Below, piece after piece: positions 15,911 to 24,363 of a stretch of 56,622 bases of DNA. Below the pieces are notes generated by a model, which saw only the letters and a program-made list of their open reading frames with translations, searched no databases and had not been told where the DNA came from. Within the stretch, counting starts at the first letter, position 1, and each line of letters starts with the position of its first letter. The DNA is from an uncultured Alphaproteobacteria bacterium (GTDB taxonomy: Bacteria > Pseudomonadota > Alphaproteobacteria > SP197): the NCBI GenBank assembly GCA_938048755.1, contig CALIUG010000194.1, positions 1-56,622 on the forward strand, read 5' to 3'. The position numbers and the translations under genes were made by a program.

Positions 15911-17540
15911 CGAACAGGGGCGGCCGCATCGATGCCCGCACATCCATGGCCTTTTCCAGCGCCATGGCGAGCCGGATCAACCTGCCGTCCTCGTAAAGGC
16001 GGCCCCACAGCACCGAACAATGAGGCAGGAGCCGGGTGGTCGCGCTGCGTTTGGGCGCGGGCGCATAGACCTCGGTTTCGCGCCAGGCAAAGCCGGTGGG
16101 AACGGCGATGGCTGGGTGGCCGGTGCAGTTGGTGATGGTGAGCAGGGGGCTGCCTTCCTGGGGTGCCAGGAGGACGTCAACCTTCTCCATGACGCCAGCC
16201 ATGACCTCCATCACCTTCCGGCGCAGGCGGTCTGCCTGGACCAGTTCCACGGCAGAAATGAACCGCGCCTGGCGGAATTCGTTGGGCCAGGAATGATCGT
16301 GCTGTTCGGGCAGTTCACGATCGCGGCCCGAAAGGGTGAAGTCCTCGAACGCGGCTGCGGCCTCGGCAAACAGGATGGTTTCGAGGGAGTCGTAGGGCAG
16401 ATCGGGGAGCCTGATCCTTTTGACGATGCAGCCCAGATTCTTCAGGGCCTTGAGCGCATCACGATCCGCCTTCGAGGTCAGCCATGCCGGGTCATAACCG
16501 ACCACGGTTCCGGAAATCTCAGCGCGTGCATCGAAATCGAGCGGCACATCCCGGGAACCGGGGTCGGAGGCATCAAACCGGTCAAGCGCGTGGAGCACCA
16601 GAGCCGTGTCTTGCACACCGCGTGTCATGGGCCCCAGCTTGTCGAGGGACCAGCACAACGCCATGGCGCCACTGCGGGGAATGCGCCCGAAGGTGGGCCG
16701 CAGGCCGACGGTGCCGCAACGGTCTGCCGGGCTGATGATCGAGCCCAGGGTTTCCGAGCCGATCGCAAACCCGACACAGCCTGCCGCGACCGCGGCACCC
16801 GAGCCTGCGCTGGAGCCCGAGGATCCCTCGTCCAGATTCCAGGGATTGCGTGTCGTGCCGCCATGCCAGGTCTCACCGAACGCCAGGGCTCCCAGGGAGA
16901 GCTTTGCGATGAGGACCGCACCGGCTTCATCCAGCAGCCGGACGACGGCGGCGTCCTTGCCCGGAACACGGTCGGCATAGGGTCCGGCACCCCAGGTCGT
17001 CTTCACGCCCTTGGTGTCGAGCAGGTCCTTGGCGCCCCAGGGTATGCCGTGGAGCGGGCCGCGGTACGTGCCGGCGGCAATCTCGCGGTCGGCACGGCGC
17101 GCCTGGCGCAGGGCCTGTGGTTCCATCAGCGTGACGACCGCTTCGAGCTGCCCGTCAAAGGCTTTGAGGCGGGCAAGGTAGATTTGCGTCAGGCGTTCGC
17201 TCGAGAGTTTGCCGGTGCGCAGCCAGGCGCCGAGATCGGTGAGGGGCGCAAAGGCAATGTCGTTGTCACGCTCCGGGAGTTTGCGGCTGCGTGCCCGCGA
17301 GGGTCTGAACCGCTCCCTGGTCGGCAACGGGGTGCCTGGCAGGCAGGGTTCGAACTGGCAGGCTGGATTGAGCGCATTGCCCAGATCGACCTCGCGGCGG
17401 GCGAGGTCGCGCGCGACCTGGAGATGCAGGGTCTTGGCCAGTTGCTCGCGCTCGGACTTGCGGTGCTTGACCGACATGACCTTTTCGGCGGTAGCGATGT
17501 CGTCAGCGGTAAACCGGCGGCCTGTCGAACGTGAAGTCAT
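15903..17540 (-). CDS. Amidase signature family hydrolase
   Basis: A 545-residue amidase with the full Ser-cisSer-Lys triad: Lys171 in PWGAKDLLD, cis-Ser243 in GSSGSSAGSGAAVAAG, nucleophile Ser267 in GSETLGSIISPA. The family hydrolyses C-N bonds of amides. The first 95 residues (RRFTADDIATAEKVMSVKHR) are a helical extension before the usual domain. No signal peptide, so cytoplasmic. It lies 51 nt after an EamA gene and overlaps the first GFA gene, inside the 11-gene array. It could act on an amide or gamma-glutamyl compound handled by its neighbours; the substrate is not known. Confidence 0.9.
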   Translation of the reverse strand: MTSRSTGRRFTADDIATAEKVMSVKHRKSEREQLAKTLHLQVARDLARREVDLGNALNPACQFEPCLPGTPLPTRERFRPSRARSRKLPERDNDIAFAPLTDLGAWLRTGKLSSERLTQIYLARLKAFDGQLEAVVTLMEPQALRQARRADREIAAGTYRGPLHGIPWGAKDLLDTKGVKTTWGAGPYADRVPGKDAAVVRLLDEAGAVLIAKLSLGALAFGETWHGGTTRNPWNLDEGSSGSSAGSGAAVAAGCVGFAIGSETLGSIISPADRCGTVGLRPTFGRIPRSGAMALCWSLDKLGPMTRGVQDTALVLHALDRFDASDPGSRDVPLDFDARAEISGTVVGYDPAWLTSKADRDALKALKNLGCIVKRIRLPDLPYDSLETILFAEAAAAFEDFTLSGRDRELPEQHDHSWPNEFRQARFISAVELVQADRLRRKVMEVMAGVMEKVDVLLAPQEGSPLLTITNCTGHPAIAVPTGFAWRETEVYAPAPKRSATTRLLPHCSVLWGRLYEDGRLIRLAMALEKAMDVRASMRPPLFDV

Positions 17541-17591
17541 GGCGCGAATCCTCCTTCTCTTTGCGTATGATCGCTTTCGCCGTCGCGGTGA

Positions 17592-18476
17592 TCAAATCTC
17601 GTGTTGGATCTTTCTTCTGGCCATGTTCTCGCGCCGCATGAGGAACACGCCGCTGGCGACCAGAACGCCGGCGCCACCGATGACACTCCAGCTCGGCACA
17701 TCGCCCCAGATCACCAGGCCCAGCAGAACGGCCCAGAGGACGGCGCTGTATTCAAAGGGTGCGACGGTTGGCGCGGGCGCCAGGCGGAAAGCCTGGATCA
17801 TGAAGAAGTTGGCCAGGCCCGTGATCAACCCGACCAGCAGGAAAAGCGGGAGATCAGCCATCGCGGGCCAGGCAAAGGCGATGGGTGTCCCCAGTGCCAT
17901 GGTGGCCAGGGTGGCGCAGCTGGTATGCCAGTTGAGGGTCGGGCCATCGACCAGAGCGCCGATATGGCGGGTCAGTACCATCATGAAGGCATAAAGCGTG
18001 GTGCCGCCCAGCAGGAGCACGGCAGCCAGAAGCGGGATGTCGCCGCCCGGCCGCACGATGAAGAGCGTGGCGGCAAAGGCGATGAGGACGGCGATCCAGC
18101 TTGCGTGGTCAAGCCGTTCCTTCAGAAGCCAGCCCGAGAGAACAATGATCAGGATCGGCCCGACCTGACCCACGGCAACGGCATCGGCCAGAGGCAGCAA
18201 AGGCAGGGCAAAGACAAAGGTGCCATAGGCAAATCCGCCGCCAATCCCGCGCAGCCAGCAGATCAGGCGCAGGCGCGGCGGCAGGGGCTGGAGGCGTCCG
18301 GCGCGCGCCACAAGCAATCCGGCAGGAATCAGGGCAAAGACGTTGCGCCAGAACAACACGACCAGAACGGGGTAACCCGCGGCCAGCCACTTGCTGGCGG
18401 CATCATGGCTGGTCCAGAGGCCGACGGCGATCAGCATGCACAGAATGCCGGCCAGGGCGCCGCCGGGCAGTTTCAC
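17592..18476 (-). CDS. EamA/DMT family transporter, tandem copy B
   Basis: A 294-residue inner-membrane protein with about ten hydrophobic helices and two EamA repeats, typical of the drug/metabolite transporter superfamily (FWRNVFALIPAGLL, FIVRPGG, FEYSAVLWAVLLGLVIWGD). It is a clear paralogue of the gene directly upstream, to which it is coupled by a 4-nt overlap with a GTG start. Family members export amino acids or metabolites. Being inside the peptidase-ChaC-amidase unit suggests a link to export of breakdown products (inference). Confidence 0.88.
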   Translation of the reverse strand: MKLPGGALAGILCMLIAVGLWTSHDAASKWLAAGYPVLVVLFWRNVFALIPAGLLVARAGRLQPLPPRLRLICWLRGIGGGFAYGTFVFALPLLPLADAVAVGQVGPILIIVLSGWLLKERLDHASWIAVLIAFAATLFIVRPGGDIPLLAAVLLLGGTTLYAFMMVLTRHIGALVDGPTLNWHTSCATLATMALGTPIAFAWPAMADLPLFLLVGLITGLANFFMIQAFRLAPAPTVAPFEYSAVLWAVLLGLVIWGDVPSWSVIGGAGVLVASGVFLMRRENMARRKIQHEI

Positions 18477-19369
18477 GGTGTCGCCGCCTTGCGCCGTGCG
18501 GCCAGACGCTCACGATGCACGATATAGAGACCGGCAAAGATGATGATGGTTGCGCCGATCGCGACATCACGGCTGGGCCATTCACCCCAGATGGCAAAGC
18601 CCAGAATCACGCCCCAGACGATGCCGGTGTATTCGAACGGCGCAAGCACCGAGGCAGGCGCCATGCGGAAGGCTGCCGTCATGGCGTATTGCGCAAAGCC
18701 GGCCATGAGCCCGACCACCGACATGACGATGGCGTCCTCCCAGCTTGGTGTGACCCAGACAAAGGAGACGGCAATGGCGCTGAGGATCGCAAAGGCAAGC
18801 GCGGTGTAGATCGACATGGTTGCCGTGGTTGCGACCCGGCCGAGGTAACGCGTCATCAGCATGCTGGTGGTGAACATCAGGTTGGAAAAGAGCAGCAGCG
18901 ATGCGCCCTCCCAGGGAATCTGGCCGCCGGGGCGCACGATGAAGAGCACCGCTGCAAACCCGACGAGCACGGCGCCCCAGCGATGGATGCCGACATGTTC
19001 CTTGAGCACAAAGGCCGACGCCGCCGTGATGAAAATGGGTGCCGACATGCCCACGGAGATGGCATCGGCCAGCGGCATCATGGGGAGCGCAAAGACGAAA
19101 CTGCTGAAGGCGCAGAACCCGAACGTGCCGCGCAGCGCGCACAGGAGGTGCAGGCGCAGGGGCATCTTCTGGAGACCGCCCTGACGGCTCGCCAGGGCAA
19201 AGACCGGCAGGGTGCCAAAGAGGCTGCGCCAGAACAGGATGACAAAGACCGGATAGGTCGCCGCGAACCACTTGGCCGCCGCATCGTGCATTGCCCAGAT
19301 GCCCACGGCCATGAGAATGAGAAAGATGCCCAGAAGCGGGGCATCCTGGGGTGCAGAGGGTGTCTTCAC
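18473..19369 (-). CDS. EamA/DMT family transporter, tandem copy A
   Basis: A 298-residue, ten-helix EamA permease. Shared wording with copy B includes HDAAAKW, FWRSLFGTLP, FVFALPMMPLADA, LFIVRPGG and PFEYTGIVWGVILGFAIWGE, so the two arose by tandem duplication. The start is GTG, overlapping the ChaC-like gene by 4 nt. EamA proteins of this size usually work as single-chain or dimeric exporters; two side by side could form a heteromer or serve different substrates. Confidence 0.88.
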   Translation of the reverse strand: MKTPSAPQDAPLLGIFLILMAVGIWAMHDAAAKWFAATYPVFVILFWRSLFGTLPVFALASRQGGLQKMPLRLHLLCALRGTFGFCAFSSFVFALPMMPLADAISVGMSAPIFITAASAFVLKEHVGIHRWGAVLVGFAAVLFIVRPGGQIPWEGASLLLFSNLMFTTSMLMTRYLGRVATTATMSIYTALAFAILSAIAVSFVWVTPSWEDAIVMSVVGLMAGFAQYAMTAAFRMAPASVLAPFEYTGIVWGVILGFAIWGEWPSRDVAIGATIIIFAGLYIVHRERLAARRKAATP

Positions 19370-20067
19370 GCCTTGTGGTTTTCGGTGCAGCGCTGCTGCG
19401 CAAGGCGTGCGGCGGCGAGCAGGTCGTGCATGGGCCCGCGGCGGCGTCCCATGCTGTCGAGCATCTCCACGGTCTTCTCGAGATATTCGATGCAGGGGCC
19501 AAGCGGGCCCTCGGCGCAGCCGATGTGGTGGGCCTGGAGATCAAACGGCACGCGATCGCCGTAGCGGTAGTAGTTCTTGTTGATGGCAAAGCTGACGGCC
19601 GGAACCGTGCGGTCACCAAGATCCGCCTCGACCCAGATGGGAATATAGGCGCCGGCGATCATTTCCCGGCGCCAGATGAGCGAGGTTTCCGTATCGACCT
19701 TGCCGGCTTCGATGCGCAGCGCCATGCCACGGCAGGAGCCACCGGCTTCCAGCCCCAGGGTGAGACCGGGAAACTCCGACGTGCCGCGCCCAAGATGGGT
19801 CCACAGGTTGAAGCGCCGGTGCCAGCCTCTCACCAGGGCTGGATGGAACCCGGCAACATCGCAGGCCGGATTCCACATCAGCGATCCGAATCCAAAGACA
19901 AAGAGGTCGGCTTCGGCAGGGTGTCGCGCCAACACCTCACGGCGGTTGGCCTCGCGATCCTCATCGGACAGAAGCTGGATCAGGCCCGTGTCATGGGCAG
20001 CCTGAAGATGGGGCGAGAGTTCACCGCTGAGCAGGACGTCGCGATTGATGTCAAACCGTTCGCTCAT
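19366..20067 (-). CDS. ChaC-like gamma-glutamylcyclotransferase
   Basis: A 233-residue member of the ChaC family, which converts glutathione or gamma-glutamyl peptides to 5-oxoproline and the remaining peptide (Cys-Gly for glutathione). The substrate-loop motif VFGFGSLMWNP lies at about 57-67 (usual form YGSLIW), and the catalytic Glu is probably Glu135 in IWRREM. The NKNYYRYG and CIEYLEKTVEML segments also match the family. It overlaps both neighbours by 4 nt, coupling it to the M81 peptidase upstream and the EamA pair downstream. Its presence supplies the glutathione link to the GFA genes further down. Confidence 0.87.
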   Translation of the reverse strand: MSERFDINRDVLLSGELSPHLQAAHDTGLIQLLSDEDREANRREVLARHPAEADLFVFGFGSLMWNPACDVAGFHPALVRGWHRRFNLWTHLGRGTSEFPGLTLGLEAGGSCRGMALRIEAGKVDTETSLIWRREMIAGAYIPIWVEADLGDRTVPAVSFAINKNYYRYGDRVPFDLQAHHIGCAEGPLGPCIEYLEKTVEMLDSMGRRRGPMHDLLAAARLAQQRCTENHKA

Positions 20068-21572
20068 GGAAGGTCCGTAAAGGCATCGTCAGGATCGAAG
20101 GGATGCATCGGCCGGCGCACCTTTTTGAAGTCAAAGCGCGTGAAGTCGGGCGTGGCGAGCGCGCCGGAGTCGCAGACGATGACCTTCTCGGCCAGCGGCT
20201 CATAGGTCGCGCGGAAATGCTGCATGGATTTCAGCGCAACGGTCTTCTTGGTGCGCGGATCGATGCCGTGGGCCAGGAACTGCTGCAGGTCGACGATCTG
20301 CATCAGGTTGGAGACCACCAGAATATCGATGCCGTCGACCCGGAACACGGCCGTGGGACCGAAACTCTTGGTGATGCCTGCCATCATCGGTCCGTCGAAG
20401 GTCGTGATGCCGTCGCTCAGCGCAATGATGTCACCGGTGAGCAGCAGGGGTGGCCCGCCGAAGGCCGGGTCCGTCTTGCCACCCAGATGCAGCGTGATGC
20501 GTGCGCCGAGATCGGCCCGGTGCAGGTCAGCAGTGGCGGCGGGATCATACAGGGCCCCGAAACAGGCATCCTGCACCCGGGCTTTGAGCATGGCAGCCAG
20601 CAGGTTGGTGGCATCGCCATAGGCGCCGGCGCCGGGATTGTCGGCATAGTCGGCGATGACCAGCGGCTTGTTCTTGTGGTTGAAGCTGCGCGCGACTTCG
20701 GCGGCTTCACCGACGGAGAGGTAACGGTTGTTGACGACGTGTCGGGTTGCCCAGATTTCGTCCATCAGGGATTCCGCGACCCCCTGGCCGCGATCCCGTG
20801 CATCGTCCGTTGTGACCAGGACGCTGGGGCCGACATCGAAGATATCGGACTGGTTGAACCCGGCATTGATCGAGATATCCAACAGGGCCGGATCGGCGGC
20901 CATGGTCGCATCGGCCTGTTTCATGAGCCCGATCATGGGTTCCACATCGGTGCGTCCGCCATCGGCACCCTGCACCATGGGGCGGCGTGCGTAGCTCAGC
21001 ACGGGCCTGATCTCGCCTGCCATCGCCCGGTGCAGCAGGTCGCCTGCCTTCCTGGCGCGCACGCGCATGTCGATATGGGGATAGGTGCGGTAACTGCAGA
21101 CGATCTGGACCATGTCGGCAAAGTCCGGCCCGACATTGGCGTGGAGATCGAAGGTGCAGCAGATCGGCACATCGGGTCCGGCAAGGGCGCGCAGGCGGCG
21201 CACCAGCTCGGTCTCGGCATCTTCATGGGACTGGCTCACCATGGCGCCGTGCAGGGCAAGCGCGATGCCGTCGACCGTTCCGGCCTCTTCCAGCCCCTGG
21301 GTGATCAGACCGACGAAATGTTCGAACGCCTCGTCGGTGACCAGACCCTGCGGATTGGCGATGGCTGCCACGGTGTGGATCAGCTCCCAGCCATGGGCCT
21401 GGGCCGCGTCGATGTAACCGGCCGTCTCGGTGTTTGTGTCGGCCAGGTGGTCCAAGATTTCCGTTTCGCCACGGCAGCAGATCAGCCGTTCAAAGGCGGC
21501 GATATCGGTCACCACCGTCGCGAACGTGTTGGTCTCGTGCATCAACTGCCCGGTCAGCACCCGGAACGTCAT
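20064..21572 (-). CDS. M81 family metallopeptidase (MlrC-like)
   Basis: A 502-residue protein of the MlrC family; MlrC cuts the linearised microcystin peptide fragments in sphingomonads, but most homologues have unknown substrates. Zinc-site candidates are the N-terminal LMHETNTF (His12, Glu13) and FDLHANVGPDF with its Asp and His. No signal peptide, so cytoplasmic. It is the first gene of the 11-gene minus-strand array, so its promoter should be in the repeat-rich spacer upstream. Other M81 proteins act on small or beta/gamma-linked peptides, which would fit the ChaC and amidase neighbours (inference). Confidence 0.88.
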   Translation of the reverse strand: MTFRVLTGQLMHETNTFATVVTDIAAFERLICCRGETEILDHLADTNTETAGYIDAAQAHGWELIHTVAAIANPQGLVTDEAFEHFVGLITQGLEEAGTVDGIALALHGAMVSQSHEDAETELVRRLRALAGPDVPICCTFDLHANVGPDFADMVQIVCSYRTYPHIDMRVRARKAGDLLHRAMAGEIRPVLSYARRPMVQGADGGRTDVEPMIGLMKQADATMAADPALLDISINAGFNQSDIFDVGPSVLVTTDDARDRGQGVAESLMDEIWATRHVVNNRYLSVGEAAEVARSFNHKNKPLVIADYADNPGAGAYGDATNLLAAMLKARVQDACFGALYDPAATADLHRADLGARITLHLGGKTDPAFGGPPLLLTGDIIALSDGITTFDGPMMAGITKSFGPTAVFRVDGIDILVVSNLMQIVDLQQFLAHGIDPRTKKTVALKSMQHFRATYEPLAEKVIVCDSGALATPDFTRFDFKKVRRPMHPFDPDDAFTDLP

Positions 21573-21664
21573 TCCCGTCTCCCTCGATCGGCGGCGGAGC
21601 CTGTCACGGAACGCCGGATCGTGCCAGTGGCCCGGTGCAGGGGCGCTGGCGGATCTGGTTCACA

Positions 21665-21685
21665 CAGAGACGCAGAGGCGCAGAG
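21665..21685 (+). repeat. Repeat block A (CGCAGAG units)
   Basis: A 21-bp purine-rich block made of CAGAGACG, CAGAGGCG and CAGAG. It matches the reverse complement of 21901-21921 at 20 of 21 positions, the one difference being a G/C change in the middle. Together with block B it forms a pair of same-strand units. Confidence 0.8.
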
Positions 21686-21706
21686 AAACAACAAACAAGA
21701 GTGTGG

Positions 21707-21736
21707 CACGCGGAGGCGCGGAGGACGCGGAGTTCG
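21707..21736 (+). repeat. Repeat block B (CGCGGAG units)
   Basis: A 30-bp block built from CGCGGAGG, CGCGGAGGA and CGCGGAG. It is an inverted copy of 22091-22120 with 29 of 30 positions identical, 355 bp apart. It is preceded by an ACAACAAAC...GTGTGGCACG leader similar to the flank of block A'. Confidence 0.85.
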
Positions 21737-21800
21737 CGCAACAAGCGGGATTGCGGCAGACCTGTGCGGTTGTGATGTGGAGAGAACCCGGGCCCCTCTC

Positions 21801-21817
21801 GCCGCGCAAAGCGCGGC
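21801..21817. repeat. Short perfect hairpin
   Basis: GCCGCGC-AAA-GCGCGGC: a 7-bp all-GC stem with a three-base loop, followed by AAACAAAAC. It lacks a T-run on the plus strand. It could act as a transcript-stabilising stem or simply be part of the repeat family. Confidence 0.45.
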
Positions 21818-21884
21818 AAACAAAACCGGGTGTCGAGCGGTGCTTTGACGACACGTTCGTCGTGTATGCCGAGATCGGCTTAAA

Positions 21885-21924
21885 CTCTGCGGCTCTGCGG
21901 CTCTGCGGCTCTGCGTCTCTGCGT
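21885..21924 (-). repeat. Repeat block A' (8-bp tandem, five units)
   Basis: Five head-to-tail 8-bp units: CTCTGCGG three times, then CTCTGCGT twice. On the minus strand it reads as the same CGCAGAG family as block A, and its minus-strand leader (ACAACAAGGATTGGCACGC) resembles the leader of block B. Confidence 0.88.
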
Positions 21925-22090
21925 GCCAATCCTTGTTGTTGATCCTGCGCGAAGATGCGGTGGGGTGGTTTGCCGGTGCAACACGCACGGCAGAACGATT
22001 CCGAAATGATGGATGACCGCTTCGCGATCCAAGACATTCACATGGCGGAGTCAGGTTCCTGAACAACCGAGCCGGCCCGGACCGGGAGCA

Positions 22091-22120
22091 CGAACTCCGC
22101 GTCCTCCGCGGCTCCGCGTG
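22091..22120 (-). repeat. Repeat block B' (inverted copy of block B)
   Basis: A 30-bp pyrimidine-rich block, the reverse complement of 21707-21736 with a single mismatch. It ends 16 bp before the stop codon of the desaturase gene, in its immediate 3' flank. Confidence 0.85.
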
Positions 22121-22135
22121 CATTGTTACCCTGGC

Positions 22136-23044
22136 CTACTTCAGGCTCGCCCAGTATTTGCGGAAGAAGGCGGTGTAGCCGGGGATCAGGGCGCCGTGGC
22201 GGGGTTTGATCTTTTCGTAGGCCAGGTGGAGCGCGTGGAACGGTACGGAAGGGAAGGTGTGGTGCTCGGTATGATAGGGCATCTGCCAGGCCAGCCAGCG
22301 CACCAGCCCGTTCGTCTTCATGGTGCGCGTGTTCTCCAGCATGTCCCCGGTGTGGGGACGCAGGGCGTGTTCGGCCAGCAGGTAGATGCGCAGCGACCAG
22401 GCCGATAGCACCATCGGCACGATCCAGTAGGTCAGTGGCGCCCAGCTTCCCGCCGCGATGGCGACAAGGGCGATCAGCGCGTAACCGCAGAGATAAAGCC
22501 GGGCCTGGCGCACGACGGCCGATTTCACGGCTTCGTCGGGCACGAAATCATCGGTGACGATGCCACGGGCATGGCGGATCAGGGTGCTAAGCGCGCTCCA
22601 CCAGAACGATTTCAGGCCGGTCAGATAGAACAGGAAGGCGCCCCGCGTCGTCGGCTTCACATCGGCCAGTTCGGGATCACGCCCCTCGACATGGGTTTCG
22701 CGATGATGTTCGAAATGGAAGTGCCGGAACCAGATCGACGGCAGGAAGCCGATGAAGCCCAGGACCCAGGCGACCCGATCGTTCAGCGCCTTGCTGGCAA
22801 ATGCGGTCCAGTGCACGGTCTCGTGGTGCGGGCAGAACAGGAAGGTGATGAGAATACCCAGCACCACCTGCGCCGAGATCATGAGCCACCAGACATCCGA
22901 AACCGCCCAGACCAGCACACCCGCCGCCAGAATGGCCGAAACATGGCTGCCAAGCTGGACCAACCCTTTGGCATCCGACCGCTCGGACATCGCCCGCACT
23001 TCCGTGAACGAGCAGATGTCCTTTCTGGCAATGAACCCTTCCAT
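22136..23044 (-). CDS. Fatty acid desaturase family membrane enzyme
   Basis: About 302 residues, an integral membrane di-iron enzyme. The three His boxes are visible: HHETVHW, HFEHHRETH and YHTEHHTFP. Between them lie hydrophobic helices (WWLMISAQVVLGILITFLF, YALIALVAIAAGSWAPLTYW). The family inserts double bonds or hydroxylates lipids or carotenoid-like substrates. The ATG at 23044 (MEGFIARKDICS) is chosen over a TTG at 23080. The reductant partner is not encoded nearby. Product is uncertain; sphingolipid or beta-carotene-type oxygenases are alternatives. Confidence 0.85.
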   Translation of the reverse strand: MEGFIARKDICSFTEVRAMSERSDAKGLVQLGSHVSAILAAGVLVWAVSDVWWLMISAQVVLGILITFLFCPHHETVHWTAFASKALNDRVAWVLGFIGFLPSIWFRHFHFEHHRETHVEGRDPELADVKPTTRGAFLFYLTGLKSFWWSALSTLIRHARGIVTDDFVPDEAVKSAVVRQARLYLCGYALIALVAIAAGSWAPLTYWIVPMVLSAWSLRIYLLAEHALRPHTGDMLENTRTMKTNGLVRWLAWQMPYHTEHHTFPSVPFHALHLAYEKIKPRHGALIPGYTAFFRKYWASLK

Positions 23045-23106
23045 GGTCGAAGTGTTGCCATCGGGGCTGGCGGTGCGCAAGGCGAAGTTGGCTGGAAGGT
23101 GCCTGC

Positions 23107-24309
23107 TCAGTTCGGCAGGGTGCTGAGTGTCGGGCAGGGCGCTGGGTCACCGGTTACCAGTTGCTCCTGACCAAGGCCGATCAGAACGGCCAGCAGCCAC
23201 GTGGCACGTTCACGTGAATCAGCAGTCGAAGCGAATGCGTATGCTTCGTCAGCATGCCCTGACGCAGCCGCTGCGACCAGAACGTCCGCGACGAGCCACG
23301 GTAGATGTGCCTTGTCGTTCTCCGCGCTGCCGCTTTGCCCGACCGCCTCGAGTGCCTGCGTCAGTCCGTGACAGGCCAGCAGGGGTGCAACCCGATACCA
23401 GGCAGTGTCTCGATGGAAACCCACCGAATCGAATTCTCCCAGAATCTCGGTCACGGCTTCAAGATCGCCGAGGATGGCGAAGCCTGCGGCGAGCCGTTCG
23501 ATGATGGTGTTGTTGCGCAGGCCCGATGAAAGTTCCGGAAGTTCGATCCGCACCTCGTCCAGCAGTTGCCGCGCCGTCGCGGAATCTCCGCTACGCCGGA
23601 AAGCCTCGGCCAAAATCACTTTGCCCACGATGGGCATGTCGCCCGGCAACAGTGCAATCTGTGCTGTGACTCCTTCGATATCGCCGCGATAGGCAAGGCC
23701 TTCGGCGATACCGAAGCGCGCCCACGCAGCCGACACCGGACTGAGTTCGGGCAGGAATGCGATGGCATCCTGCTCGAAGCTGGCCGAAGCCCAATTGGCA
23801 AAGACAACCCGTTCGGGCCAGCGTGTGCTGATGCGCGGTGATTCCTGAACTGCTTGCCCCAGGCGCTGAAACAGTTCACGCGACAATTTCTTATGCCCCG
23901 ACGCACTCAGCGCGCGTGCCAGTACAATCTGCTCCCACGTCTCGAGCCCTTCCCATAGGGCGGAGTCGGGAATCCCGCCAACCAGTGGAAAGACCGGATC
24001 AGAAAGAATCGGGTGAGCCCAAGTTGCGCGCCAGGTCCAGGTGTCGGGACCGCGACCAAGGGATTCTTGGGCAATGTCGAAGGCGGTGTCCAGTTCACCG
24101 CCCGTCACCAGCAATCGGGGTGCGAGACGCTCCAGCATGCGATCCCCTTCTTCTAACGCATCGACAACGACCGGCATGATCCGGGGGACGTATTCGCAAT
24201 ACGGAACGTCAGAAGTGCCCTCGCAATCTGCTTCGTGAAGCTCAAGCCAATCGGCTTGTGCCGACGCCAGGGAAATCACCAAGCAGAGAAGAATGGTTGG
24301 CATACGCAT
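23107..24309 (-). CDS. Secreted alpha-helical repeat protein, unknown function
   Basis: About 400 residues. The start at 24309 gives MRMPTILLCLVISLASAQADW, a clear Sec signal peptide cut near ASAQA. The mature part is rich in Ala/Leu helices with repeats of about 35 residues (for example AEAFRRSGDSATARQLLDEV and AAGFAILGDLEAVTEILGEF), which suggests a TPR/Sel1-like solenoid. Cys residues near the mature N-terminus (DCEGTSDVPYCEY) may form a disulfide. I do not recognise the family. It sits 54 nt downstream of the C45 peptidase gene on the same strand. Confidence 0.6.
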   Translation of the reverse strand: MRMPTILLCLVISLASAQADWLELHEADCEGTSDVPYCEYVPRIMPVVVDALEEGDRMLERLAPRLLVTGGELDTAFDIAQESLGRGPDTWTWRATWAHPILSDPVFPLVGGIPDSALWEGLETWEQIVLARALSASGHKKLSRELFQRLGQAVQESPRISTRWPERVVFANWASASFEQDAIAFLPELSPVSAAWARFGIAEGLAYRGDIEGVTAQIALLPGDMPIVGKVILAEAFRRSGDSATARQLLDEVRIELPELSSGLRNNTIIERLAAGFAILGDLEAVTEILGEFDSVGFHRDTAWYRVAPLLACHGLTQALEAVGQSGSAENDKAHLPWLVADVLVAAAASGHADEAYAFASTADSRERATWLLAVLIGLGQEQLVTGDPAPCPTLSTLPN

Positions 24310-24363
24310 AGAACAGTTCTTGTTCAAGCAGCCGTCATGCGCGGTTGTTGTCCACCTCATCAG

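Larger units (their letters stand above)
21573..22135. other. 563-bp intergenic region rich in short repeats
   Basis: No credible gene lies here: the short open frames run through low-complexity repeats and have no ribosome-binding sites or known motifs. The region contains four purine/pyrimidine-asymmetric blocks (listed separately), a small perfect hairpin at 21801-21817, and the presumed promoter of the M81-led operon, which starts at 21572. The desaturase gene ends at its right border, so that gene's transcript may read into it. Confidence 0.7.

Noticed and set aside
15873-17534. 553-residue open frame on the plus strand opposite the amidase
   Set aside because: It mirrors the codon structure of a GC-rich gene whose full catalytic triad is visible on the other strand; it has no recognisable motif and its composition is unlike a folded protein.
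20103-21848. 581-residue plus-strand open frame opposite the M81 peptidase
   Set aside because: It is a shadow frame of the real gene and continues into the repeat island.
21885-21924. Possible CRISPR array
   Set aside because: The 8-bp units follow each other with no unique spacers, and no cas genes are present.
23042-23080. TTG start for the desaturase
   Set aside because: The ATG 36 nt downstream gives a more natural N-terminus and there is no ribosome-binding site for the TTG.
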